A stretch of 44,745 bases of DNA. It comes from Cellulosimicrobium sp. CUA-896. GTDB lineage: Bacteria; Actinomycetota; Actinomycetes; Actinomycetales; Cellulomonadaceae. The notes beneath the pieces are model-generated. The model was not told the origin of the DNA. It was given only the letters and a program-made list of their open reading frames with translations, and searched no databases. Shown one piece after another: positions 33,824 through 41,640 of this stretch. The position numbers and the translations under genes were made by a program. Position 1 is the stretch's first letter. Every line of letters begins with the position of its first letter. The stretch spans positions 1 through 44,745 of the forward strand of contig NZ_MKKH01000025.1 in the NCBI RefSeq assembly GCF_001942335.1. Direction: 5' to 3'.

Positions 33824-35364
33824 TCAGGCGTCGCGACCGAGGAGCGCGCGCATCCGCGCCAGGTCGACGGGATCGACGAGCACCGCGAGCTCGTGCCGCG
33901 CCCACCAGTCGCCCGTGCGGCGCCGCTCCTCGCGCGTCGTGAACCGGTACCGGTACAGCCGGGCCCGCACCCACCGCGGCGCCGGTCCCGCCGGGTCGTC
34001 GGCGAACGGGTCGGCGCGCAGCAGGCGCAGCGTCGCCGCGTCGGCCTCGAGCAGGCGCAGCAGCAGCCGCTCGAACCACCCGCCGCCCGCGGACCCCAGC
34101 GCGAGGAACCACATCTGCCAGTCGAGGCGCAGGTGGTACGGCGCCACCTGGGGCGGGCGACGGCGCACGTCGCCCGGCTTGCCGCGGAACGCGTACTCCA
34201 CCCAGTCGTCCGGGCCGGGGGAGCGCGCCGTGGAGCCCTCGAGCACCACCTCGTCCCGCCGCCGCGAGACCGACCCGAAGGCGCCGTACGCGTTGACGAG
34301 ACGGAACGGCTCGAAGCTCGCGTTCATCAGCTGCCGCCGCGCGACGAGGTTGCGCGCCGGCGCCGGCTCAGCACGAGCAGCAGCGCCGTCACCGCCACGA
34401 CGACCACCACCTGCGCGACCGGCCCGCCCAGCCCGCCCGCGCCGTCGGGTGCCGCTCCCGCCGCCGGGCCCGCGGACGCGCCGAGCCCGAACCAGCCGCC
34501 CACGACCGCCCACGACCCGTCGCTCACGAGCGACAGCCCCAGCACGACCGTCAGCCAGTTCAGCCACGCGAAGTTGCCCGTGACCACGAGCCACAGCTGC
34601 GTGAGCACCACGGCGGCCCCTGCCCAGCTCGCCACCGGCTGCGGCGCGAAGAACGCGAACGGCACCACGAGCTGCGTCACGTGGTTGCCCGCCACCTCGA
34701 CCCGGTGCCACCAGCGCGGCGCGCGGTGCGCGTGCCAGGACAGCGGTCCCGGCAGCGGCTGCGTCTCGTGGTGGAAGTCCAGCGCCGTCAGGTCGCGCCA
34801 GGCCCGGTCCCCGCGGATCTTGATGAGGCCGGCGCCCAGCTCGACGCGGAACAGGCACCAGCGGGCCAGCACCAGCACGAGCAGCGGGGGAGCGGGGCCC
34901 GTGCCCCCGCCCCGCCCGACGACCCCAGGAACGCGACGAGGAACGTCACCTCGCACAGCAGCGACTCCCACCCGAACCCGTAGAAGCGCCCGCCCGCGTT
35001 CACGACCGACAGGTACGCCGCCCACAGCACGAGGAACGCGAGCGCCGGCACCCACCACGGCCCGAGCTGCGGCACGCCCGCCACGAGCAGCGCCGCCAGC
35101 GCGACCCCGCACCAGCCGAGCCCGGTCACGAACCCGTCCGAGCACCGCCACCGCAGCACGCTCGGGCGTCGCGCCACGACGTGCGCCGCAGCAGCCGGGC
35201 GCCGGGGTCAGCCCTCGCTCGCCCAGGAGCGCGCGCCACTGCCGCACGACCGCCCAGAACGCCACGACGAGGATCGCCGCCGTCCCGCGTTGCAGGACCT
35301 CGCGCGCGACGTCGTAGTCGCCCGCCCAGAACCACGAGCCGACCCACCCGGCGAACCCCTCCAC
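33824..35364 (-). CDS. lipase maturation factor family protein (four frame changes)
   Basis: About 514 residues once four single bases are restored (near 35197, 35166, 34888 and 34360); the total is then an exact multiple of three. Family blocks appear in order: FWAGDYDVAREVLQRG, ARCFLFR-like region read here as RWCLFRVELGAGLIKIRGD, LDFHHETQPLPGPLSWHAH, NHVTQLVVPF, TGNFAWLNWLTVVLG, and FRLVNAYGAFGSVSRRRDEV. LMF1 is an endoplasmic-reticulum chaperone for lipases in animals; bacterial members have multiple membrane spans and unknown clients. The GTG start at 35364 is set by TACGGT six bases upstream. Confidence 0.8.
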
Positions 35365-35370
35365 CGCCCC

Positions 35371-35376
35371 ACCGTA
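35371..35376 (-). promoter_or_regulatory. -10 hexamer of a leaderless promoter (lipase maturation factor)
   Basis: TACGGT on the minus strand ends six bases before the GTG at 35364. Confidence 0.6.
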
Positions 35377-35429
35377 GGCATGTGACCCGCGTCTCACCCG
35401 TCGCCCGGGCCTGCGGTCGGGGCCGCCTC

Positions 35430-35435
35430 TAGCAT
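35430..35435 (+). promoter_or_regulatory. -10 hexamer of a leaderless promoter (UGPase)
   Basis: TAGCAT ends seven bases before the ATG at 35443, back to back with the divergent lipase-maturation-factor promoter. Confidence 0.6.
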
Positions 35436-35442
35436 CGGGCAC

Positions 35443-36874
35443 ATGAGCAGCCCGTCGAGCAGCACCGGCCTGACCCAGTCGATCGACCGCATGCGCGCCG
35501 CCGGGGTCGCCCCCGCCGCCGTCGACGTCTTCACGCGGTTCTACGGCCTCCTGGAGTCCGGGGCGACCGGCATGATCCCCGAGGCCGACGTCGAGCCCCT
35601 CACCGACGTCGTCCGGCGCGACGACCTCGACGTGAGCCCCGAGGAGGCGCGCGCCGCGCTCGAGCGCACCGCCGTCGTCAAGCTCAACGGCGGCCTCGGC
35701 ACCTCCATGGGCATGGACCGCGCGAAGTCCCTGCTCACCGTGCGGGACGCCGACCCCGACCGCGGCCACGACGCGCCGCTGACCTTCCTCGACGTCATCG
35801 TCGCCCAGGTCCGCGCCGCCCGGCGCGCCACCGGTGCGCGCCTGCCCCTGCTGCTCATGAACAGCTTCCGCACGCAGGAGGACACCCTCGGCGCCCTCGC
35901 CCCGTACGACGACCTCGTCGTCGACGGGCTCCCGCTCGACTTCCTCCAGAACCGCGAGCCGAAGCTCCTCGCGAGCGACCTCACGCCCGTCGACTGGCCC
36001 GCCGACCCCGAGCTCGAGTGGTGCCCGCCCGGCCACGGCGACCTCTACACCGCCCTCTACGCGTCGGGCGCTGCGTGCGCTCCTGGACGCCGGCTACCGG
36101 TACGCCAGCGTCTCCAACTCCGACAACCTCGGCGCCGCGCCCGACGCCGCGATGGCGGGGTGGTTCGCCGCGAGCGGCGCGCCGTTCGCGGCCGAGGTCG
36201 CCCGGCGCACGCCGGCGGACCGCAAGGGCGGCCACCTCGTCGTGCGGCGCTCCGACGGCCGCCTCGTCCTGCGCGAGACGGCGCAGACCCCGAAGGACGA
36301 CCAGGACGCCGCCGCCGACATCGCCCGCCACCGGTACTTCAACACGAACAACCTCTGGTTCGACCTCGAGGCGCTGGCCGCCGAGCTCGACCGGACGCAG
36401 GGGGTGCTCGAGCTGCCGCTGATCCGCAACACCAAGACGGTCGACCCGACGGACCCGTCGTCGCCCGAGGTGGTGCAGATCGAGTCGGCGATGGGCGCGG
36501 CCGTCGAGGTGTTCGACGGCGCGGTCGCCATCGAGGTGGGGCGCGACCGCTTCCTGCCCGTCAAGACGACGAACGACCTGCTCGTGCTGCGCTCGGACGT
36601 CTACGACCTCGACGACGACTACCGGTTCGTCGCACGCACCGACGCGCCCCTCGTCGACCTCGACACCGCGTACTACAAGACCATCGCCGGTTTCGACGCG
36701 CGCTTCGGCGACGGCACGCCGTCGCTGCGGGGCGCGCGCTCGCTCACGGTGCGAGGCGACTGGACGTTCGGCTCCGCGGTCTCGGTCGTGGAGGACGCGC
36801 AGCTGCCGGACCCGGGCGACGCCTCGCGGGTCCCCGACGGCGCGGTCGTCGGCCCGGACGGCGTGAGCGCCTGA
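35443..36874 (+). CDS. UTP--glucose-1-phosphate uridylyltransferase, eukaryote-type UDPGP family (frame change near 36070)
   Basis: About 477 residues. It makes UDP-glucose from UTP and glucose-1-phosphate. The nucleotide-binding loop VVKLNGGLGTSMGMDRAKSL near residue 78 is the UDPGP signature of eukaryotic UGPases, not of bacterial GalU. Other blocks are LLMNSFRTQEDT, WCPPGHGDLYTALYASG, VSNSDNLGA, FNTNNLWFDLEAL and FLPVKTTNDLLVLRSDVY, the last carrying the catalytic Lys. The frame changes near 36070; restoring GC in GGGCGCTGCG (or removing one base) joins ASGALRALLDAGYRYAS. Leaderless ATG. Confidence 0.83.
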
Positions 36875-36901
36875 GCGCCCCCGCCGCGGACCGGAGCCGC
36901 C

Positions 36902-37552
36902 TCAGCCCGGGAGGTCGACCACGCGGTCGTCGCCGCGGCGCGCGGAGAGCGCTCCCGAGGACGCGGCCGCGAGGTCGGCGTCGAACCGGTCGAGGTCGCC
37001 GGGGGCGACGAGGAGCCTGAAGCGGGCCTCAGCCTCGTAGGCGACACCGGCCAGGACGGCGTCGTGCGCCGCCGCCCAGCCCTGGAGGACACCGTGGAGG
37101 CGCCCCGCCTCGGCGTGCGGGACGTCGACCGTCACGTGCGTGCGCACGGCGCGGCGTACGAGACGGGCCTCGGCCAGGGCGTCGCCGACGGCGGACGAGT
37201 ACGCGCGCACGAGCCCGCCGGCGCCGAGCAGGACACCGCCGAAGTAGCGCGTCACCACGGCGACGAGGTCGGTGACGCCGCGGTGGCGGAGCACCTCGAG
37301 CATCGGCACCCCCGCGGTGCCGGAGGGCTCGCCGTCGTCGGTGGACCGCTGCTGGTCCGCGTGGGCGCCCACGACGAGCGCCACGCAGTGGTGCCGGGCG
37401 TCCCAGTGCTCCTTGCGCACGGCGGCGACGACGGCGTCGGCCTCGGGGACGCCGCTCACGGGGGAGAGGTGGGCGAGGAACCGTGACTTCTTGACGACGA
37501 GCTCGTGGTCGACCGGCGCCGCGATCGTCGAGGGCAGGTTCGGCGCGTCCAC
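36902..37552 (-). CDS. YigZ family protein (IMPACT/UPF0029)
   Basis: A 216-residue YigZ-type protein. The IMPACT domain fills residues 1-130: KKSRFLAHLSPVSGVPEADA, DDGEPSGTAGVPMLEVL and VVTRYFGGVLLGAGGLVRAYSSAVGDAL are all diagnostic. A ferredoxin-like C-terminal domain (UPF0029 C-terminal) follows. Function is uncertain; eukaryotic IMPACT binds GCN1. The GTG at 37552 is leaderless behind TACGCT. The 17-bp repeat copy at 37604-37620 lies 52 bp upstream of its start. Confidence 0.85.
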   Translation of the reverse strand: MDAPNLPSTIAAPVDHELVVKKSRFLAHLSPVSGVPEADAVVAAVRKEHWDARHHCVALVVGAHADQQRSTDDGEPSGTAGVPMLEVLRHRGVTDLVAVVTRYFGGVLLGAGGLVRAYSSAVGDALAEARLVRRAVRTHVTVDVPHAEAGRLHGVLQGWAAAHDAVLAGVAYEAEARFRLLVAPGDLDRFDADLAAASSGALSARRGDDRVVDLPG

Positions 37553-37558
37553 GGTCCG

Positions 37559-37564
37559 AGCGTA
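37559..37564 (-). promoter_or_regulatory. -10 hexamer of a leaderless promoter (YigZ)
   Basis: TACGCT on the minus strand ends six bases before the GTG at 37552. Confidence 0.6.
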
Positions 37565-37603
37565 GGCGGTGGCGCCGTGCGGCCGTCCCGTCGTGACCCG
37601 GGC

Positions 37604-37620
37604 AAATAGTGTGCCAAGCG
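37604..37620 (+). repeat. 17-bp direct repeat, copy 1
   Basis: AAATAGTGTGCCAAGCG is repeated exactly at 38765-38781 in the same orientation, 1161 bp away. Its A/T content is unusual here. It lies between YigZ and the recombinase-like gene. Confidence 0.85.
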
Positions 37621-37621
37621 C

Positions 37622-37627
37622 TACACT
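37622..37627 (+). promoter_or_regulatory. -10 hexamer of a leaderless promoter (recombinase-like gene)
   Basis: TACACT ends six bases before the GTG at 37634 and abuts copy 1 of the 17-bp repeat. Confidence 0.6.
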
Positions 37628-37633
37628 CCACCC

Positions 37634-38356
37634 GTGAGCACCAGGAGCACCGGCGGCGGAACGCCCCGAGCCGAGGCGTCCGCGGGTCGCTACCCGCGAC
37701 CCACCGTCACCCTCGCGGAGGCCGAGTGGGTGTGGCGCACGCTCGCGACGGAGGCCATGACCGGCGGCGCGAAGCCCGAGACGGTCCGTCTCGCGGTCGT
37801 CGCGGGGCTGACGCGCGCCACGGGGGCGCGGTACTCCGACCTCCTGCGCTGCACGGTCGACGCGATCGACCTCGGCCCGGCGGGAGCACGCGCGGGGGAG
37901 GGCGGGGTCCTGCTCACGCACGGCAAGCACCGCGTGGCGCGCGAGCACGTGCTGAGCGCGAGCGTCGTCGTGGTGCTGCGGCGGTGGATGGACGTGCGGC
38001 AGGAGCTCGCGGCGGACCTCGAGGGTTCCGTGCCGCGCGCGCTGCTCCTCACCGTGCACCACACGCACGACAACGGGGTGACCGTCTCCAGCGGTCTGCC
38101 GATCACCAAGCAGGGGCTCGTGCTGTCCTGGCGCCGGTTCGTGCACCGGACGAACGCGCGCTACGGCGCCGTGCGCGAGCCGTTGCCCACGCGGTTCGAG
38201 CAGGTGCGGCGCGCGTGGGTCGAGGCGTCAGGGGAGGGCGGTCCCGGGGGCTCCGTCGGGCCCGGGCTCGGGGCGGACGCCGGGCGGGACGCCCTCCTCG
38301 CCGCCGAGCTCCTCGAAGAGGGTGACGTGGAGGCCGGCGGGGGCGTCGAGGCGTGA
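37634..38356 (+). CDS. tyrosine-recombinase-like protein, probably degenerate
   Basis: A frame of 240 residues. Residues 45-190 resemble the catalytic core of phage-type integrases: the box I Arg in TRATGARYSDLLRCTVDAID, a beta-hairpin Lys in LLTHGKHRVAREH, and a helix ITKQGLVLSWRRFVHR. The box II HxxR region appears only as EQVRRAW, without the His, and no nucleophilic Tyr follows. The N-terminal arm-binding domain is missing. The last 45 residues are antisense to the VOC gene and low complexity, so the true 3' end may be lost. Leaderless GTG start. I think it is an inactive or repurposed integrase remnant. Confidence 0.5.
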   Translation: MSTRSTGGGTPRAEASAGRYPRPTVTLAEAEWVWRTLATEAMTGGAKPETVRLAVVAGLTRATGARYSDLLRCTVDAIDLGPAGARAGEGGVLLTHGKHRVAREHVLSASVVVVLRRWMDVRQELAADLEGSVPRALLLTVHHTHDNGVTVSSGLPITKQGLVLSWRRFVHRTNARYGAVREPLPTRFEQVRRAWVEASGEGGPGGSVGPGLGADAGRDALLAAELLEEGDVEAGGGVEA

Positions 38357-38710
38357 GTTGAGGGAGTTCCACGGCGTGCGGGTCGGGGGAGCGACGAGCT
38401 GCGCGCCGGCCTCGACGAGGCGGTCGGTCGTCGTCGTGGCGTCCTCCACCTCGAACGCGACGCGCAGGTGCCCGGCGACCTGCCGCCCGACCTCGAGGTC
38501 GTCGATCGCGCGCTTGTGCGCTGGGTTCGCGATCTCGAGGGTGGCGTGCCCGACGTCGAGGATCGCCACACGCTCCTCGTCCCCCTGGGCGTAGGCGGCG
38601 CGCTGGGGGAGACCCAGGACGTCGCGGTAGAAGGCGAGCGCGGCGTCGTAGTCCTCGGCCTCGACGACGAGACGGAGCTGGCGCACGGGCGGCTGTGCTG
38701 CGGGGTCCAT
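38228..38710 (-). CDS. VOC family protein (glyoxalase/bleomycin resistance-like)
   Basis: A 160-residue single-chain VOC protein of two beta-alpha-beta-beta-beta units. RQLRLVVEAEDYDAALAFYRDVLGLPQ is the first unit. ERVAILDVGHATLEIANPAH follows with likely metal-site residues, then HLRVAFEVEDATTTTDRLVEAGAQLVAPPTRTPW and GLHVTLFEEL with the final Glu. The C-tail is Pro/Gly-rich. Leaderless ATG behind TAGGGT. The second copy of the 17-bp repeat lies 55 bp upstream of the start. Its 3' part is antisense to the recombinase-like frame. Confidence 0.82.
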   Translation of the reverse strand: MDPAAQPPVRQLRLVVEAEDYDAALAFYRDVLGLPQRAAYAQGDEERVAILDVGHATLEIANPAHKRAIDDLEVGRQVAGHLRVAFEVEDATTTTDRLVEAGAQLVAPPTRTPWNSLNSRLDAPAGLHVTLFEELGGEEGVPPGVRPEPGPDGAPGTALP

Positions 38711-38717
38711 GCGGTCG

Positions 38718-38723
38718 ACCCTA
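38718..38723 (-). promoter_or_regulatory. -10 hexamer of a leaderless promoter (VOC gene)
   Basis: TAGGGT on the minus strand ends seven bases before the ATG at 38710. Confidence 0.6.
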
Positions 38724-38764
38724 GACGGACGCTTCCGGGAGGTGCCTCCCTGGCATGTCGAAAT

Positions 38765-38781
38765 AAATAGTGTGCCAAGCG
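38765..38781 (+). repeat. 17-bp direct repeat, copy 2
   Basis: An exact second copy of AAATAGTGTGCCAAGCG. It sits upstream of the VOC promoter, at nearly the same distance from that start (55 bp) as copy 1 is from the YigZ start (52 bp). Confidence 0.85.
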
Positions 38782-38870
38782 TCCAAACGATGATCCAGAG
38801 CACCCGACCTTTCGACCCACCGATCTGCCCAAAAGCCCGGTCGGCCGCGGGAAACCCGGCCCCGCACATG

Positions 38871-38910
38871 GCGACGGGCCGCCCCCGCGAGTGCGGTGGC
38901 GGCCCGTCGC
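38871..38910. terminator. hairpin terminator after dps
   Basis: Two perfect 13-base arms (38871-38883, GCGACGGGCCGCC, and 38898-38910) with a 14-base loop lie just past the dps stop at 38931 on the minus strand. Confidence 0.75.
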
Positions 38911-38930
38911 CGTGGAGGAGGGGAGGGGGC

Positions 38931-39509
38931 CTACGGCTGGCGCTTCGCCGCGTCCTCCGCCTTCGACGCCGCCCCGGTCTCGGTGCCCTCGCCCGACGTC
39001 GACAGCTCGCCACCGGACGACTCGAGGTGCGCCCGGACGAACCAGTGGAAGAGCTCGAGGTCGTGCAGGTGCCCGATGAGCAGGTCGTTGGTGACGTCGT
39101 CGAGCTCCTCGGTGGCCTCGGCGGCCGCGCGGTGGTCGGTGATGACGCCCACGTACACCTCGTCGAGGGCGCCGAGGTGCGCGATCGTCGACGCGCGGCC
39201 GAGGGAGTAGTCCTCCCACGTGCGGCCCGCGACGATGGCACCCGGTGTGCCGAGGGGGGAGACGCCGAGGGTCGCGATGCGCTCGGCGATCGCGTCGACC
39301 ATGGCGCGCACGGCGTCGACCTGCGGGTCGATCATCTCGTGCACGGCGATGAAGTGGGGGCCGACCACGTTCCAGTGGATGTGCTTGAGCGTGAGCTGGA
39401 GGTCGTTCAGCGCGTGCAGGCGCTCCTGGAGGATCCCGGCGACCTTCGCTCCCTCCTCGGGCGTGAGCGACGGGACGGTGTACTTCGGCAGGTCGGTGCG
39501 AGCAGCCAT
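38931..39509 (-). CDS. dps: Dps family DNA-binding ferritin
   Basis: A 192-residue Dps protein that would form a 12-subunit shell, oxidise and store iron, and protect DNA in starvation or peroxide stress. The inter-subunit ferroxidase residues are in TLKHIHWNVVGPHFIAVHEM and IDPQVDAVRAMVDAIAERI, the classical Dps signature. The C-terminal tail of about 30 residues is charged and ends in Lys/Arg (EDAAKRQP), which could contact DNA as in mycobacterial Dps. GAGGAGG precedes the ATG. A strong terminator follows, so it is monocistronic. Confidence 0.88.
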   Translation of the reverse strand: MAARTDLPKYTVPSLTPEEGAKVAGILQERLHALNDLQLTLKHIHWNVVGPHFIAVHEMIDPQVDAVRAMVDAIAERIATLGVSPLGTPGAIVAGRTWEDYSLGRASTIAHLGALDEVYVGVITDHRAAAEATEELDDVTNDLLIGHLHDLELFHWFVRAHLESSGGELSTSGEGTETGAASKAEDAAKRQP

Positions 39510-39688
39510 GTGGTGGCGCCTCCTCGTGTCGGTGCGCACGCCGCGGGTGCGGCGGACGGGCGGTCGGCTCCGTCGACCCCATCCTGGTGCGGCGCGGTGC
39601 CCTTCGCAGGTCGAACGCCGCGCTCGGTCCGTGGCGGTGCTCACGCGCCGGCGCGACGCCCCTGGCGGGGTGCGGGCCGGGCGTCGGT

Positions 39689-40246
39689 TCAGGTGCGTCG
39701 CAGGAGGACGACCGTGAGCGCGAGGAGCGCCGCGCCGCCGACGGCGAGGACGACGGGGGACGTCACCGTGCCGGCGACGAGGAGCAGCACGACACCGACG
39801 GCCTGCACCGCGCCCTGCACGACGACGAAGCGCCGGGCGTCGGGCAGGAGGGCGCGCAGCTCGACGCGCGCCGCGAGCGGGACGTGCGACGCCCACCACG
39901 CGACGCGCAGCAGCAGGTGCGCGAGCGGGGCCAGGGCGAGGACCACCGGGGCGAACGACGTCGCCTCGCCCGCCAGCGCGAGCCCGCCGAGGACGACGAC
40001 CACGTGCGGCGCCGGTGCCGCGCACCGCCAGGCGACCAGCGCGCCCACCGCGACCGCCACCGCCGACCGGGTGGCAAGGTCGCCGCCGACGAACGTCAGG
40101 GCGAGCGCGGCGTACGCGCTCGCGACGACGAGCACGGCGACGCGCAGCGCCGCACCGCCCACGGCAGGTCCGGTGTCGACGTCGACGCGCGCAGGCTGGG
40201 GACCGAGGGCCCGACGGCGCCGGACGCGGTCCGCGAGCGCCCTCAT
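39689..40246 (-). CDS. hypothetical membrane protein, last gene of MoxR/DUF58 operon
   Basis: A 185-residue protein with about five to six hydrophobic segments after a basic N-tail: LRVAVLVVASAYAALALTFV, SAVAVAVGALVAW, VVVVLGGLALAG, and a pair at the C-terminus ending LTVVLLRRT. Its ATG overlaps the DUF58 stop as ATGA (40243-40246), so it is translationally coupled. Similar small membrane proteins often close this operon in Actinobacteria; function unknown. Confidence 0.7.
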   Translation of the reverse strand: MRALADRVRRRRALGPQPARVDVDTGPAVGGAALRVAVLVVASAYAALALTFVGGDLATRSAVAVAVGALVAWRCAAPAPHVVVVLGGLALAGEATSFAPVVLALAPLAHLLLRVAWWASHVPLAARVELRALLPDARRFVVVQGAVQAVGVVLLLVAGTVTSPVVLAVGGAALLALTVVLLRRT

Positions 40247-41640
40247 CGTGCGCCGGCGCGGGTGGCGGCGGGGCGACGGTCGCGCAGGCGCGCGTGCGCG
40301 GCGAGGTCCAGCGCCGCGGCGGGTCCGAGCGTGTCGTCCTGGGCCGCTGACGGGCCGAGGCGGGCATCGTGCCGTCCCGGGGTGTGCGGGACCCAGCGCA
40401 CGACGTCGATCCCCGCGGTGCGCAGTGCGGCGACGCGGTCCTCGCGCTCGCGCCGGGCGATGCGCCAGGCGAGCACGACGCGCGGCTCCGCGTCGGCGAG
40501 AGAGACGGGGGGCAGGACGTCGACGACCACGACGACGTGGCCGGCGTCGTGCCACTGGAGCGCGAGCCGGGGGGCGCCGTCGTCGAGGAGCGTCGAGAAG
40601 AGGTGGACCGCGGCGCCGGCGGGAACCTGCGGGGCGCGGACGCGGACGGACGGCTCGCCGACGGGTCGGGCGAGCGCGAGCCCGTGCAGGACGCGGCGCA
40701 GGTGGCGACGGCCGCCGCCGGGCCGGACGGGTCGGCGCAGCCTCCCGAGGTCGTCGAGCGCGACGCGGTCGCCCGCGTCGAGCACGGCCTGCGCGACGGA
40801 CGCGGCGGCGTGCCGGGCGAGGTCGAGAGAGGTCGGCTGGACCGGGTGCGGCGCGCCGGAGCCGCCCCACGTCGTGAGGTCGGAGCCCACGTCGTCGCGC
40901 GAGTCGACGACGAGGACGACGGTCGCCTCCGCGGTCCCGACGGTGCGGCGGACGTACAGGGTGTCGAGCTCGGGCGATCGTCGGGCGGTGGCCCGCCAGT
41001 CGACGCGCCGGGCGCTGTCGCCGGGGCCGAACGGGGCGACGTCGCGCAGCTCGGTGCCGTCGCCGGGCCGGCGGGAGGTGTGCGGTCCGGCGAGCCCGCG
41101 CAGCCGTGAGGAGATCGGGACGCGGGCGAGGGCTGCGGGGCGTGGCAGCACGAGCAGCGGTGGGCCGGTCGTGGTGACGGGGCCCTGCTCCTCGACGCCG
41201 TCGGGCCCGTACGCGAGGAGGTCGGCGCGGAACGGGGGCAGCGCGCCCGTGCGGGCGGAGCGCGTGCGCACGGCGAGGTCGCGCGGGGCGTCCGTGAGCG
41301 CGAGGACGCGTTCGGCGGTGGCGCCGCCCGGCGCGACGACGCGCACGCGCGCGGTCTCGGCGCCGGGTGGGCCGCCGACCCGGAGCCGTGCGGCGAGCAT
41401 GCCCGGCGCGGCGCCGGGCTCGTCGTGGACCTCGACGGTGACGGGCCCGTCCGGGCGACGGGTCCAGCCCCACGCGGCGCCGAGCAGGGCGGGTACGCCC
41501 AGCAGCGCGACGTCGGACCGCCCGAGGACGAGGCCGAGAGCGAGCAGCACGATGCCGGCGGCCGCGCCGGCGCCGAGCGTGCTGGTGGTGCGCCACGGGC
41601 CCGGTGCGGCGGGCGGCCGTGCGGGCGCGGTGGTGCTCAC
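40243..41640 (-). CDS. DUF58 domain-containing protein
   Basis: A 465-residue protein. Two membrane segments lie at about 20-60 (GAGAAAGIVLLALGLVLG; LLGVPALLGAAWGW). An Ig-like region follows. The DUF58 motif is at about 200-225: RPGDGTELRDVAPFGPGDSA, then RRVDWRATARRSPEL. A vWA-like fold continues with TVVLVVDSRDDVG (metal-site DxS-like) to the C-terminus. DUF58 proteins act with MoxR ATPases, probably in chaperoning or maturing envelope proteins. The GTG overlaps the MoxR stop as GTGA. Confidence 0.85.
   Translation of the reverse strand: MSTTAPARPPAAPGPWRTTSTLGAGAAAGIVLLALGLVLGRSDVALLGVPALLGAAWGWTRRPDGPVTVEVHDEPGAAPGMLAARLRVGGPPGAETARVRVVAPGGATAERVLALTDAPRDLAVRTRSARTGALPPFRADLLAYGPDGVEEQGPVTTTGPPLLVLPRPAALARVPISSRLRGLAGPHTSRRPGDGTELRDVAPFGPGDSARRVDWRATARRSPELDTLYVRRTVGTAEATVVLVVDSRDDVGSDLTTWGGSGAPHPVQPTSLDLARHAAASVAQAVLDAGDRVALDDLGRLRRPVRPGGGRRHLRRVLHGLALARPVGEPSVRVRAPQVPAGAAVHLFSTLLDDGAPRLALQWHDAGHVVVVVDVLPPVSLADAEPRVVLAWRIARREREDRVAALRTAGIDVVRWVPHTPGRHDARLGPSAAQDDTLGPAAALDLAAHARLRDRRPAATRAGAR

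Noticed and set aside
37604..38781. Insertion sequence bounded by the 17-bp repeats
   Set aside because: No transposase of known type and no terminal inverted repeats were found; only the direct repeats and a degenerate recombinase-like frame are present.
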